Assembly: GCA_027451745.1 (NCBI GenBank)
Contig: DAIDIP010000017.1
Coordinates: 21,883 to 85,882, forward strand
Direction: 5' to 3'
Source of the DNA: Candidatus Melainabacteria bacterium
GTDB taxonomy: Bacteria; Cyanobacteriota; Vampirovibrionia; Obscuribacterales; Obscuribacteraceae
DNA length: 64,000 nucleotides
Shown here: piece after piece, positions 9,422-20,288 of the stretch
Position numbering within the stretch: the first letter of the stretch is position 1
Layout of the letters: every line of letters begins with the position of its first letter
Notes under the pieces: generated by a model
What the model saw: only the letters and a program-made list of their open reading frames with translations
What the model was told of the DNA's origin: nothing
Database searches by the model: none
Position numbers and translations under genes: made by a program

Positions 9422-9452
9422 TTCGAATTACCATTCGAAATGTACCATGGTA
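9422..9452. promoter_or_regulatory. Paired palindromes upstream of the thiolase gene (putative operator)
   Basis: A perfect inverted repeat TTCGAAT-TACC-ATTCGAA covers 9422-9439, and a second palindrome TACCATGGTA covers 9443-9452. They lie about 100 bases before the thiolase start, in the divergent region shared with the RDD gene. Size and symmetry suit a dimeric repressor such as a TetR-type regulator, but no regulator gene is next to it, so this is inference from symmetry only. Confidence 0.4.
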
Positions 9453-9546
9453 GTAAATGGATGAAAAGCTGTTTTAGTCTATAAAATATTATTGTGCAAA
9501 AATATTAGTTACTTACAAACCCAAGGAAATAAAATAGCGGGACAAA

Positions 9547-12893
<3,347 letters not shown>

Positions 12894-12953
12894 TTACATC
12901 TATTTAGATAGAAGAATAGACAACTGAGCAACGGTGCAACGCGAGGTCATTAC

Positions 12954-13208
12954 TTGTATAGTTTCCATTTAAATTCATTCGGTGCTGCTGTCTTGCTTTC
13001 TGCTTTGTTGATGGGAGCTTTAGGCGTTTTTGTGATTGCTCCTATCGCTTGTATAGAATTTGGTTGGAATTTTTTAGCTAAACATCTTGTTTTTTCTATG
13101 CCTTTGATTAGTCCTTGGCAAGCCCTTTTAGTCTATTTGGCCTTTGCAGCCACTATTTATTTAATGGGTTGGGTGCGAATTGAAATTAAAACTGGTAGCC
13201 TTGAATAA
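12954..13208 (+). CDS. Small two-helix membrane protein
   Basis: An 84-residue protein of unknown function with two hydrophobic segments (about residues 9-33 and 52-71) and a short polar tail. It starts with TTG, preceded by GAGGT at a workable distance. It lies between ligA and a TPR protein on the same strand. No family recognised. Confidence 0.5.
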   Translation: MYSFHLNSFGAAVLLSALLMGALGVFVIAPIACIEFGWNFLAKHLVFSMPLISPWQALLVYLAFAATIYLMGWVRIEIKTGSLE

Positions 13209-13279
13209 GTTAATAGTAAGGCTCTAAAATAATAGGAATAATCACTATATTTATTCATGTAATAGCGAAAATCGGGGTT

Positions 13280-14377
13280 TTGCGGCAAGCAAAATTCTTT
13301 TTGCTTTTAAGCGGCTGTTTTTTATTTTTGTTTGCCAATTTATTTAGTTATCAATTACCCTCTTTTGCTAAAATACGCAGCTCCGGCAAAAACACTGTTG
13401 AGCCTTCTAAAGAAAATTTTGATCTGGGTCTTAGAAAATACAAAGAACATGATCTGGATGGCGCCATAGACGCATTATTGCAAGCAGTTTATTTCAACCG
13501 TAGCTCATATAATCCAGAAGCATATTATTGGTTGGGTATTTGCTATCAAGAAAAAAATCTTGATGCTAAAGCTATTGAAGCTTTAAAAAAGAGTGTCGAA
13601 CAATCAATTAAACGAATACCGCTCACTCATTTGCATTTATCACAATTGTATTTGCGCAATAATCGTTTAGATGAAGCAGAGTGGGAAGCAAATAAAGCTT
13701 TGATAGATTTTTATGGACCTGCCCCTGAAGCACATAACCAGCTTGGTCTCATTTGTGAGAAACGTAATGAGCTAGAACGTGCCCAAGATCAATTTTTAGA
13801 TGCTTTGGGTAACCACCCGTGGCGCTATACAGATGCGTGGATGAACTATGCTGAAAATCTCATCAAACAGAAAAAATGGGGCTATGCAATAACTCAATTG
13901 CGCAATATGCTCAACCACGATAAAGCATTAAAGGGTCTTGATCCCGAACGTATCTATTTTGATATTGGTATTTGTCTTTTGGCAAAAGGTGATCATCAAG
14001 GCGCTATGGACAATTGGCACGAAACGCTAAATTACAATCCAGACAATGCCCAAGCTCATCTTCAGCTTGCTTTATTGCTGGATTCAGAAAGACACATTGC
14101 TTCGGCAATAAAAGAATATAAAGAGTATATCCGTTTATCGCCTGACAATTCCGAAGTAGCTAAGATCAAAAATCAAGTACTATTGCTCGAGCAAAAACTG
14201 CGAGCTACTCCTGTGGAATCGGTCGGACCCTATGTTGCTCCTAATCTAGATAGCCTGTACAAAAAAGAGCCAAACACAAGCTCTGAAATCCAGGAACAAA
14301 ACAATTCTGATGCATTAAAGCCATCGAGCAAAAAGGATGTTCTAGTGCCCCATAGTGGTAAAGAGTCAGGATTTTAA
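13280..14377 (+). CDS. Exported TPR-repeat protein
   Basis: A 365-residue protein with an N-terminal signal peptide (hydrophobic core around residues 6-22), followed by about six to seven tetratricopeptide repeats, for example YWLGICYQEKNLDAKAIEALKK and HNQLGLICEKRNELERAQDQF. A charged, low-complexity tail ends the protein. TPRs act as protein-protein interaction scaffolds; here it would work in the periplasm or on the envelope. The start is TTG; no ATG lies close upstream in frame. Partner unknown. Confidence 0.7.
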   Translation: MRQAKFFLLLSGCFLFLFANLFSYQLPSFAKIRSSGKNTVEPSKENFDLGLRKYKEHDLDGAIDALLQAVYFNRSSYNPEAYYWLGICYQEKNLDAKAIEALKKSVEQSIKRIPLTHLHLSQLYLRNNRLDEAEWEANKALIDFYGPAPEAHNQLGLICEKRNELERAQDQFLDALGNHPWRYTDAWMNYAENLIKQKKWGYAITQLRNMLNHDKALKGLDPERIYFDIGICLLAKGDHQGAMDNWHETLNYNPDNAQAHLQLALLLDSERHIASAIKEYKEYIRLSPDNSEVAKIKNQVLLLEQKLRATPVESVGPYVAPNLDSLYKKEPNTSSEIQEQNNSDALKPSSKKDVLVPHSGKESGF

Positions 14378-14436
14378 TTTAATTACGTCCCAAATCACAA
14401 TAGAATAGCTATTAGTTAAATCAAGAACGATAGACC

Positions 14437-14844
14437 ATGCTCGAAGACTATAAAGATTTTATTCTTAGGACAAATACACTGGCTTTGGCAATTGGTGTCA
14501 TTATTGGCGCGGCAACCAGCAAACTTGTTACCTCCATTGTAGATGATCTTATAATGCCATTCTTTTCTTCAATACTTCCTGCTGGCAATTGGACGTCTGC
14601 GCAATTTATTTTGTCTAAAAGTACTGATATAACTGGGGCAACTATAGTCAATGCCATCAAATATGGCCATTTTATTGGTTCGATAATTGATTTTTTGGTT
14701 ATCTCTTTTGTTGCTTTTATTCTGACTAGATTTTTAGGTGTCAGACCGGCATCTCTAAGCAGAACCAAACAGTGCCCCGAATGTCTAGAAGATATTCCTC
14801 GCGCGGCAAAAAAATGTCGGGCTTGTTGTTCTCCAGTCTCATGA
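14437..14844 (+). CDS. mscL: Large-conductance mechanosensitive channel with C-terminal zinc ribbon
   Basis: A 135-residue MscL, the pentameric inner-membrane channel that opens on hypo-osmotic shock. The N-terminal helix and first membrane segment are typical (LRTNTLALAIGVIIGAATSKLVTSIVDDLIMP), and a second helix lies near residues 75-99. The end carries a zinc ribbon with C113, C116, C127 and C130 (CPEC ... CRAC) in place of the usual amphipathic helix bundle. Comparable cysteine tails are known in some actinobacterial and cyanobacterial MscL proteins. Confidence 0.92.
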   Translation: MLEDYKDFILRTNTLALAIGVIIGAATSKLVTSIVDDLIMPFFSSILPAGNWTSAQFILSKSTDITGATIVNAIKYGHFIGSIIDFLVISFVAFILTRFLGVRPASLSRTKQCPECLEDIPRAAKKCRACCSPVS

Positions 14845-14881
14845 AATCAGATATCATCAATTTGTTTTTTTTAGTAAGTCT

Positions 14882-16354
14882 GTGCGAGTAATGGCGTTAA
14901 CAACTAAATTGCTATCTAAAGTCGCTAACATAACGTTAATTGTCTTGATGCTAATAGAATCTAATAGCATTGCCTTTGCAAAGACTAGTTTACATCCAAT
15001 ACTAACACCAACAATAGCGAATATTGCCCTTCAGAAAGATGATGCTGACGATTGTGCAAACCGTATTGATTTACTCACAAGACAAATTATTATCAAAGAA
15101 ATAGAACTCAAGAAATTCAATATACATTACAAGATGGAAGTGGGTGAAAAAGGACGCTGGTCTGGTTGGCGTTATGCGGCGTTTCAAGAAGGCAACTATT
15201 GTGCAAATCTTGCTGCAGGTATTGCCGGTGCAGGAGAAAGAACAAGTCATTTGAGGACTCCCGATCATTTGTCACCACATAAATTAGGCGTGGCAAACAT
15301 CACTAGCATGATTGGCTATATTATTGGTGCAGGTTCTGCGGCATTGGAATTAGCTATAACTGAATATCACGACCATCAAGCTAGCAAATTAGGATTTTCT
15401 CCTAATATGGCGATGAAACACGTTTTAACACTAAAAAATGAAATTGATGGACTATTGCTTGAGCGCGATGCGTTGATAAAAATCGAACAAGCTGCACCCT
15501 TGCTTCATGACCATGCCGAAATTGATACGATTGAAGGGAAAGTTTTAAGAGATCTTAGTGATCTTACATTACTGGAATATGAGAGATACCATATCAAAGC
15601 CAGAAGATTTGTTGCCTTTCAAAAATCTTTGTATTTGTTTGATATGACTAAATACACAATTGCTTCAGTAGGTGCTTATTTCACTTATATGGCTCAGCAT
15701 AAACATGATCGTAAGTGGAATCTCAAAGCAGGTATTATGTATGATATTTCTGGAGCGCTAATTATTGCTACACCTTATGCAAGTAGGGGCATAGGCATAA
15801 TCGCGGAGAAACTACAAAAACATTTAATGCATCCTGTTATTGCTGAAGTTAGAACCAGGGAATTAGCGACTCTACAGACGGACGAGGAGATCTTACAAAA
15901 AGCCTATAAAGTAGAGATAAATGGAGCAGTATCTGGAAGTCCCCAATTAAAACGAATGGTAGTTTATCATAAAGAAAGTGATAATTTTCATAGCAGTCTA
16001 TTACAAGCTCTCGATCAAGAACGAGCTGGTAAGCTTACAGCCACACAAAACATGATAGCTGGTACTTTTACAGGGGGTACTCATTTAGCTAACGGTATTC
16101 TGTATACGGTTGTCGGCGATATAGCTAGCGGCAATAGCCGACGAGACGCCAGAGTGACTAATTGCAATTTGGCTGCTGGCGCTATTACTAGTTTGCCAGG
16201 CAATACGGTTGCTATACTTGATACATTGCGCATACAGGTACAAGCAGAAATCCTTCGTCATAAATATGCTAAAGAAGGAAAGCTTCCTCAACAATTGTTA
16301 AAAGGACGACTTACTCAATTGAATCAAATGGAGCAACAACTAAACAAGCCTTAA
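14882..16354 (+). CDS. Exported protein of unknown function
   Basis: A 490-residue protein with a signal peptide (hydrophobic stretch ending near IAFAKTS, about residue 33). The rest is mixed helical sequence with several moderately hydrophobic stretches (for example GYIIGAGSAALELAI and GVSGA-type Gly/Ala-rich parts) and paired helices such as ELATLQTDEEILQKAYK. No known domain recognised. The frame begins with GTG at 14882; an ATG at 14891 is equally possible. Its end overlaps the convergent nagZ gene by 4 bases. Confidence 0.6.
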   Translation: MRVMALTTKLLSKVANITLIVLMLIESNSIAFAKTSLHPILTPTIANIALQKDDADDCANRIDLLTRQIIIKEIELKKFNIHYKMEVGEKGRWSGWRYAAFQEGNYCANLAAGIAGAGERTSHLRTPDHLSPHKLGVANITSMIGYIIGAGSAALELAITEYHDHQASKLGFSPNMAMKHVLTLKNEIDGLLLERDALIKIEQAAPLLHDHAEIDTIEGKVLRDLSDLTLLEYERYHIKARRFVAFQKSLYLFDMTKYTIASVGAYFTYMAQHKHDRKWNLKAGIMYDISGALIIATPYASRGIGIIAEKLQKHLMHPVIAEVRTRELATLQTDEEILQKAYKVEINGAVSGSPQLKRMVVYHKESDNFHSSLLQALDQERAGKLTATQNMIAGTFTGGTHLANGILYTVVGDIASGNSRRDARVTNCNLAAGAITSLPGNTVAILDTLRIQVQAEILRHKYAKEGKLPQQLLKGRLTQLNQMEQQLNKP

Positions 16355-17469
16355 TCAAAACCAGGCACATTCAATTCGAATTTTTGAGTGACTTGCTCAC
16401 TCAACTTTTCTGCCAGTTTTTTATTTTGCTCAAAAATATTATCATCTAATTTTGACACAGTATACTGTGGTAATGACGACACTAGCTTATTGATTCTTTG
16501 TTCTGATGCTTCAAGTTGGGCTTCTTTGATTTCACCATCGACAACAGCTCCTTCTAGTATCTTGGCCATACTAACCGCGCTTTCGATTGTTACCGCATCT
16601 CCAACAATTGAAAAAATATCTAGACCAGCTTCAACCGCTTTTATCACCGTTGCTTTATCTCTTATCCTGCCGGATATTGCTGCCATACCCATAGCGTCAG
16701 CGATCACCACACCTTTGAAGCCCATTTCTTTTCGCAATAAATCATTCAAAATCTTTTTTGATAAAGTTGCACTATTATCAGCATCTATTTGCGGAAATAA
16801 TATATGGGCTGTCATTATTAGTTGTATATTTTCGTTGATTAATGCCTGAAAAGGAATTAGTTCCCTATCTTTCAGTTCGTTTAAACTCAAATTGAGTGTT
16901 GGCAAACAAAAATGCGAATCGACCATGGTATCGCCATGACCAGGAAAATGTTTGGCACATGGAGTAATTCCATTTGCCTTTATAGTGCGAGCAAATTCAC
17001 ATACTGATTTAGTCACAGACAATGCTGTACTGCCAAATGCCCGTTCACCTATAACAGGGTTTTTAGAATTGCTGTGAATATCAGCTACAGGGGCATAGTT
17101 GACGTTTATTGCCAAAGATTTCAATTCTATCGCCATAGCTTTGGCAACATCTTTTATTGCATTGCCCCAATGAGCTGCATAGGGAAATTTTGTAATCGGC
17201 AAAGGAGGTCGAATCACTCTGCCGCCTTCATGATCGATAGATACAATGATCTTTTCTTGCCTCAATATTTGTTTTATTTGTGAAAAAAGTAATTTATATT
17301 GTTCTAGCCAAACACTATATTCTTTATTTTGTAAAAAATTTCTTGAACGCAAAATAATTCCTACCGGTTGCAAGCGCTCCAAGAGAAACTTTTCATTGTC
17401 AGTTAAAGTAGTACCAGCTGCTTCTACTATAAATTTTTTGCCAAATCTAGATAAGTCTGTTTGAGTCAA
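16351..17469 (-). CDS. nagZ: Beta-N-acetylhexosaminidase, glycoside hydrolase family 3
   Basis: A 372-residue GH3 enzyme of the NagZ type that removes N-acetylglucosamine from muropeptides in cell-wall recycling. Visible motifs are IVSIDHEGGRVIR near the N-terminus, the KHFPGHGDTMVDSH loop containing the catalytic histidine/aspartate pair, and VVIADAMGMAAI with the nucleophile aspartate. It starts with TTG only 4 bases after the PaaG-like gene, so it appears to be the last gene of the aromatic acyl-CoA operon, an unexpected partner. No signal peptide is seen, in line with a cytoplasmic NagZ. Confidence 0.88.
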   Translation of the reverse strand: MTQTDLSRFGKKFIVEAAGTTLTDNEKFLLERLQPVGIILRSRNFLQNKEYSVWLEQYKLLFSQIKQILRQEKIIVSIDHEGGRVIRPPLPITKFPYAAHWGNAIKDVAKAMAIELKSLAINVNYAPVADIHSNSKNPVIGERAFGSTALSVTKSVCEFARTIKANGITPCAKHFPGHGDTMVDSHFCLPTLNLSLNELKDRELIPFQALINENIQLIMTAHILFPQIDADNSATLSKKILNDLLRKEMGFKGVVIADAMGMAAISGRIRDKATVIKAVEAGLDIFSIVGDAVTIESAVSMAKILEGAVVDGEIKEAQLEASEQRINKLVSSLPQYTVSKLDDNIFEQNKKLAEKLSEQVTQKFELNVPGFD

Positions 17470-17473
17470 CTTT

Positions 17474-18277
17474 CTATTTGCCTTTATAAATCGGTGAGCG
17501 TTTTTCTATGAAGGCCTTTACTCCCTCACTAAAATCTTTGCTGCACCCAGCTATTTCTTGTAAATTTGCTTCATTCTCTAACAATTCTTCAATATCATTG
17601 AATATAGCTTTATTCACAGCTCGCTTAGTCAAAGCAAAAGCAAGTGAAGGTCCTAAAGCTAATCGTTTGGCCCATTCCTGAGTTGTATTATTTAGCTGTT
17701 CTGCTGATACTACAGTATTTAAAAGACCCAAGTTCAATGCTTCTTCTGCGGTTAATTTTTCAGCAAATAACATTAGCTCCAAAGCTTTTGTTAAGCCAAT
17801 CAAACGAGGTAATAAAAAAGTTGATCCTGAATCTGGTATTAGTCCTACTTTGCTAAATGATTGAATAAATGAAGCATCTTTACTGGCAATTCTAAAGTCG
17901 CAGGCAAAAGCTAAACTTGCGCCAGCTCCGGCAGCAACACCATTAATTGAAGCAATAATTGGTTTTTCGATACGACGCAATTTTAGTACCATAGGATTGT
18001 ATCTTCGTCTTAAAGAATCTCCTAATGAAGTTTGTTTACTATCTTGCCCTTTTTCTAAGCGTGCTTGCAAATCTTGTCCCGAACAAAAGCCACGCCCCGC
18101 ACCTGTCAAAACAATAGCTCTTACATTCTTATCGGCTTCCACCTCTGTTAACGCATCTTGTAGAGCAAAAGACAAATCATCATTGAAAGCATTAAGCTTA
18201 TCTGGACGATTCAAAGTTACAGTAGCGACGCCCTCTTTCTTCTCTAGAAGTAGAACACTTTCATTGACTATCGCCAT
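17474..18277 (-). CDS. PaaG-like enoyl-CoA isomerase (crotonase family)
   Basis: A 267-residue crotonase-fold enzyme. It resembles PaaG, the isomerase that converts ring-1,2-epoxyphenylacetyl-CoA to the oxepin: GRGFCSGQDL, YNPMVLKLRRIEKPIIASINGVAAGAGASLA (oxyanion-hole region), and SFIQSFSKVGLIPDSGSTFLLPR, where the aspartate of PDSG takes the catalytic acid position used by PaaG-type isomerases. It lies 5 bases after another crotonase gene. Other enoyl-CoA isomerase activities are possible. Confidence 0.8.
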   Translation of the reverse strand: MAIVNESVLLLEKKEGVATVTLNRPDKLNAFNDDLSFALQDALTEVEADKNVRAIVLTGAGRGFCSGQDLQARLEKGQDSKQTSLGDSLRRRYNPMVLKLRRIEKPIIASINGVAAGAGASLAFACDFRIASKDASFIQSFSKVGLIPDSGSTFLLPRLIGLTKALELMLFAEKLTAEEALNLGLLNTVVSAEQLNNTTQEWAKRLALGPSLAFALTKRAVNKAIFNDIEELLENEANLQEIAGCSKDFSEGVKAFIEKRSPIYKGK

Positions 18278-18282
18278 ATAAT

Positions 18283-19074
18283 CTAGCGCCCTTTGAAAAT
18301 CGGATTACGCTTTTCTGTAAAGGCAGACATTCCTTCTTTTTGATCTTCGGTAGAAAATAACATATAGAAGTTTTTGCGCTCGTGTAATAATCCTTCTGCT
18401 AAGGATGTTTCATATGTCTTAAGAATGGCATCTTTGGCTAATTGCAAAGCTATCGGAGATTTTTTCGCTATCTCTTTTGCCATTTTTTTTGCTTCTTCCA
18501 AATAAGTCTCAGCTGGGGCAACTTTATTGACTAAGCCAAGCTCCAAAGCTTCTTCAGCTGTAATCATCTCGCCAGTTAAAATCATCTCCATCGCTTTGTA
18601 TTTGCCCACAACTCTAGTTAAGCGTTGTGTGCCACCAGCACCCGGAATAATGCCAAGATTTATTTCTGGTTGACCCAGTTTTGCATTCTCGGAAGCAATA
18701 ATGATATCGCAATTCATCATTAATTCTAGCCCGCCACCTAGAGCGAATCCACTTACTGCAGCAATAATTGGTTTCTTTGTTTGGCGGATCTTATCCCAAG
18801 TGGCAAATTGATCTTTTAATAAAATAGACACAGAGCTTTCTTTCGACATTTCACTAATATCAGCACCAGCAGCAAAAGCTCGCTCATTCCCGGTCAGAAT
18901 AATTACTCTTATTGCTTCATCTTTATCCAGGGCGAACAAAGCATCGGTTAATTCAGTTATTAGTGCATGGCTCAAGGCATTATAAACTTTCGGTCTATTG
19001 AGGCGAATTATGGCAATTGTTTCTTCTGCCTCTACCAAAATATTTTCATAGCTTGCTTTGACTGTGCTGCTCAT
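18283..19074 (-). CDS. Enoyl-CoA hydratase (crotonase, PaaF/Ech type)
   Basis: A 263-residue enoyl-CoA hydratase. It keeps the classic signature FALGGGLELMMNCDIIIASE (oxyanion hole), KLGQPEINLGIIPGAGGTQRL with the first catalytic glutamate in GQPE, and the C-terminal EGMSAFTEKRNPIFKG seen in mitochondrial-type hydratases. In a phenylacetate-like route it would hydrate 2,3-dehydroadipyl-CoA as PaaF does, but straight-chain enoyl-CoAs are equally likely. It overlaps nothing and sits 3 bases from the upstream crotonase gene. Confidence 0.85.
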   Translation of the reverse strand: MSSTVKASYENILVEAEETIAIIRLNRPKVYNALSHALITELTDALFALDKDEAIRVIILTGNERAFAAGADISEMSKESSVSILLKDQFATWDKIRQTKKPIIAAVSGFALGGGLELMMNCDIIIASENAKLGQPEINLGIIPGAGGTQRLTRVVGKYKAMEMILTGEMITAEEALELGLVNKVAPAETYLEEAKKMAKEIAKKSPIALQLAKDAILKTYETSLAEGLLHERKNFYMLFSTEDQKEGMSAFTEKRNPIFKGR

Positions 19075-19077
19075 GGT

Positions 19078-19956
19078 TTATCTCCGAGTTTTGCTTTTAA
19101 CGGATTTTGCTTTGTTCTTTTTTGTTTTCGCTAGTGGATTTTTCACCGTTGGTGTTTTGGTTGCCTCACGAATGGATTCGTAGTCCATTTCTGCTTTATT
19201 GCTAAAAGATTCAAGTCCTGCTCTTACTTCTGGCATTCCAGAGTGCAGAGTAAGCCAGTCTCGTGCATGACCAATAGTCATTGCCCAGGATAAATCGCGC
19301 CAAAAATTGAGCTGTTGTTTTGTATAGCGAGTACACTCCGGCAATTTCTTATATAGCTTATTTGCCATTTCCAAAACAGCTTCATCTAATTGGGCATATG
19401 GAACTACTCTATTAACTAATCCCCACTCCAAAGCTCGTTTAGCACTAATATTTTCGCAAAGAAATAACATCTCTCTGGCGCGTCTATCTCCGACTATCAA
19501 TGGCAACCATTGTGTAGCACCACCGGCAGCAACTGAGCCGCGGGCAGCCCCTACTTGTTTGATAGTTACATGATCAGCAGCAATGGCTAAATCACAAGCC
19601 ATATTCAGCTCATTTCCACCACCAACAACCATGCCATTTAGGCGGGCTATAGTTACTTTGCCAATATTGCGTAAGCGATCATGCATTTCTATGAATGCAT
19701 ACATCCATTTGTAATATTCATTAGGCTTGGGCAGAATGTCTCGTTCTTGTTCTTTTAGATCGGCGCCTGTACAAAAGGCTTGTTTGCCAGCTCCTGTAAT
19801 TACTGCTACTGCAATATCATCGTCATTGCTTGCTTTTAGAAAAGCATTTCCTAATTCATGCAAAGTTTCCAGGTCAAAACAATTCAGAACCTCTGGGCGA
19901 TTAATGGTTATTTGGGCAATGAAATCCCTTTTTTCGTAGATGATTTTTTTTGTCAT
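19078..19956 (-). CDS. Crotonase-family hydratase/hydrolase, divergent
   Basis: A 292-residue crotonase-fold protein, longer than its two neighbours because of a basic Lys-rich tail (about the last 25 residues). The oxyanion-hole region reads ARLNGMVVGGGNELNMACDLAIAA, and the GQPE/IPGAGG segment is replaced by KQVGAARGSVAAGGATQWLP. This pattern recalls ring-acting members of the family such as 6-oxocyclohex-1-ene-1-carbonyl-CoA hydrolases (Oah/BamA) and DHNA-CoA synthase more than fatty-acid hydratases. It is third in the aromatic operon after EthD. The exact reaction is not established. Confidence 0.7.
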   Translation of the reverse strand: MTKKIIYEKRDFIAQITINRPEVLNCFDLETLHELGNAFLKASNDDDIAVAVITGAGKQAFCTGADLKEQERDILPKPNEYYKWMYAFIEMHDRLRNIGKVTIARLNGMVVGGGNELNMACDLAIAADHVTIKQVGAARGSVAAGGATQWLPLIVGDRRAREMLFLCENISAKRALEWGLVNRVVPYAQLDEAVLEMANKLYKKLPECTRYTKQQLNFWRDLSWAMTIGHARDWLTLHSGMPEVRAGLESFSNKAEMDYESIREATKTPTVKNPLAKTKKNKAKSVKSKTRR

Positions 19957-19961
19957 TGAAT

Positions 19962-20264
19962 CTATTCTTGAATTTCACAAATAAGCATTTGTACTAAACC
20001 ATTGGCAAAATTTTTCAAATCTTTTGCTGCTGCTTTGCCTTCGTCTGAACTCATGGCGCTTTTGAGACTATCTATATTGTCAAAATACATATTAGCTATC
20101 AAGTGATATTCGGATTCGCCAAAGGGAGTACCTAAAACTTTAGACACTTCTGTTTTTCTCAGTCCTGGCATTTTGTTAGCTAAAGGCGAATGAGTTTCTT
20201 TATAGTATCGATCAAACTCTTTTGGGTCAGCAGGCTTTTTATAAAGGGCTGTAAGTTTAACCAT
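19962..20264 (-). CDS. EthD-type dimeric alpha/beta-barrel protein
   Basis: A 100-residue protein with the EthD-domain pattern: MVKLTALYKKPADPKEFDRYYKETHSPLANKMPGL at the start (beta strand, then the conserved YY..TH.PL.. segment) and a second half ending in VQMLICEIQE. EthD proteins are small dimeric ferredoxin-like barrels found near oxygenases and CoA ligases of degradative operons; their role is unclear. It lies between paaK (24 bases upstream) and a crotonase gene (5 bases downstream) in the operon. Confidence 0.8.
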   Translation of the reverse strand: MVKLTALYKKPADPKEFDRYYKETHSPLANKMPGLRKTEVSKVLGTPFGESEYHLIANMYFDNIDSLKSAMSSDEGKAAAKDLKNFANGLVQMLICEIQE

Positions 20265-20288
20265 GGAAACTCCTTTGCTTTGAACTTG

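Noticed and set aside
16388..16849. 153-residue plus-strand frame inside nagZ
   Set aside because: It is the antisense shadow of nagZ, rich in Ser and Ile runs, with no ribosome site; nagZ motifs are intact.
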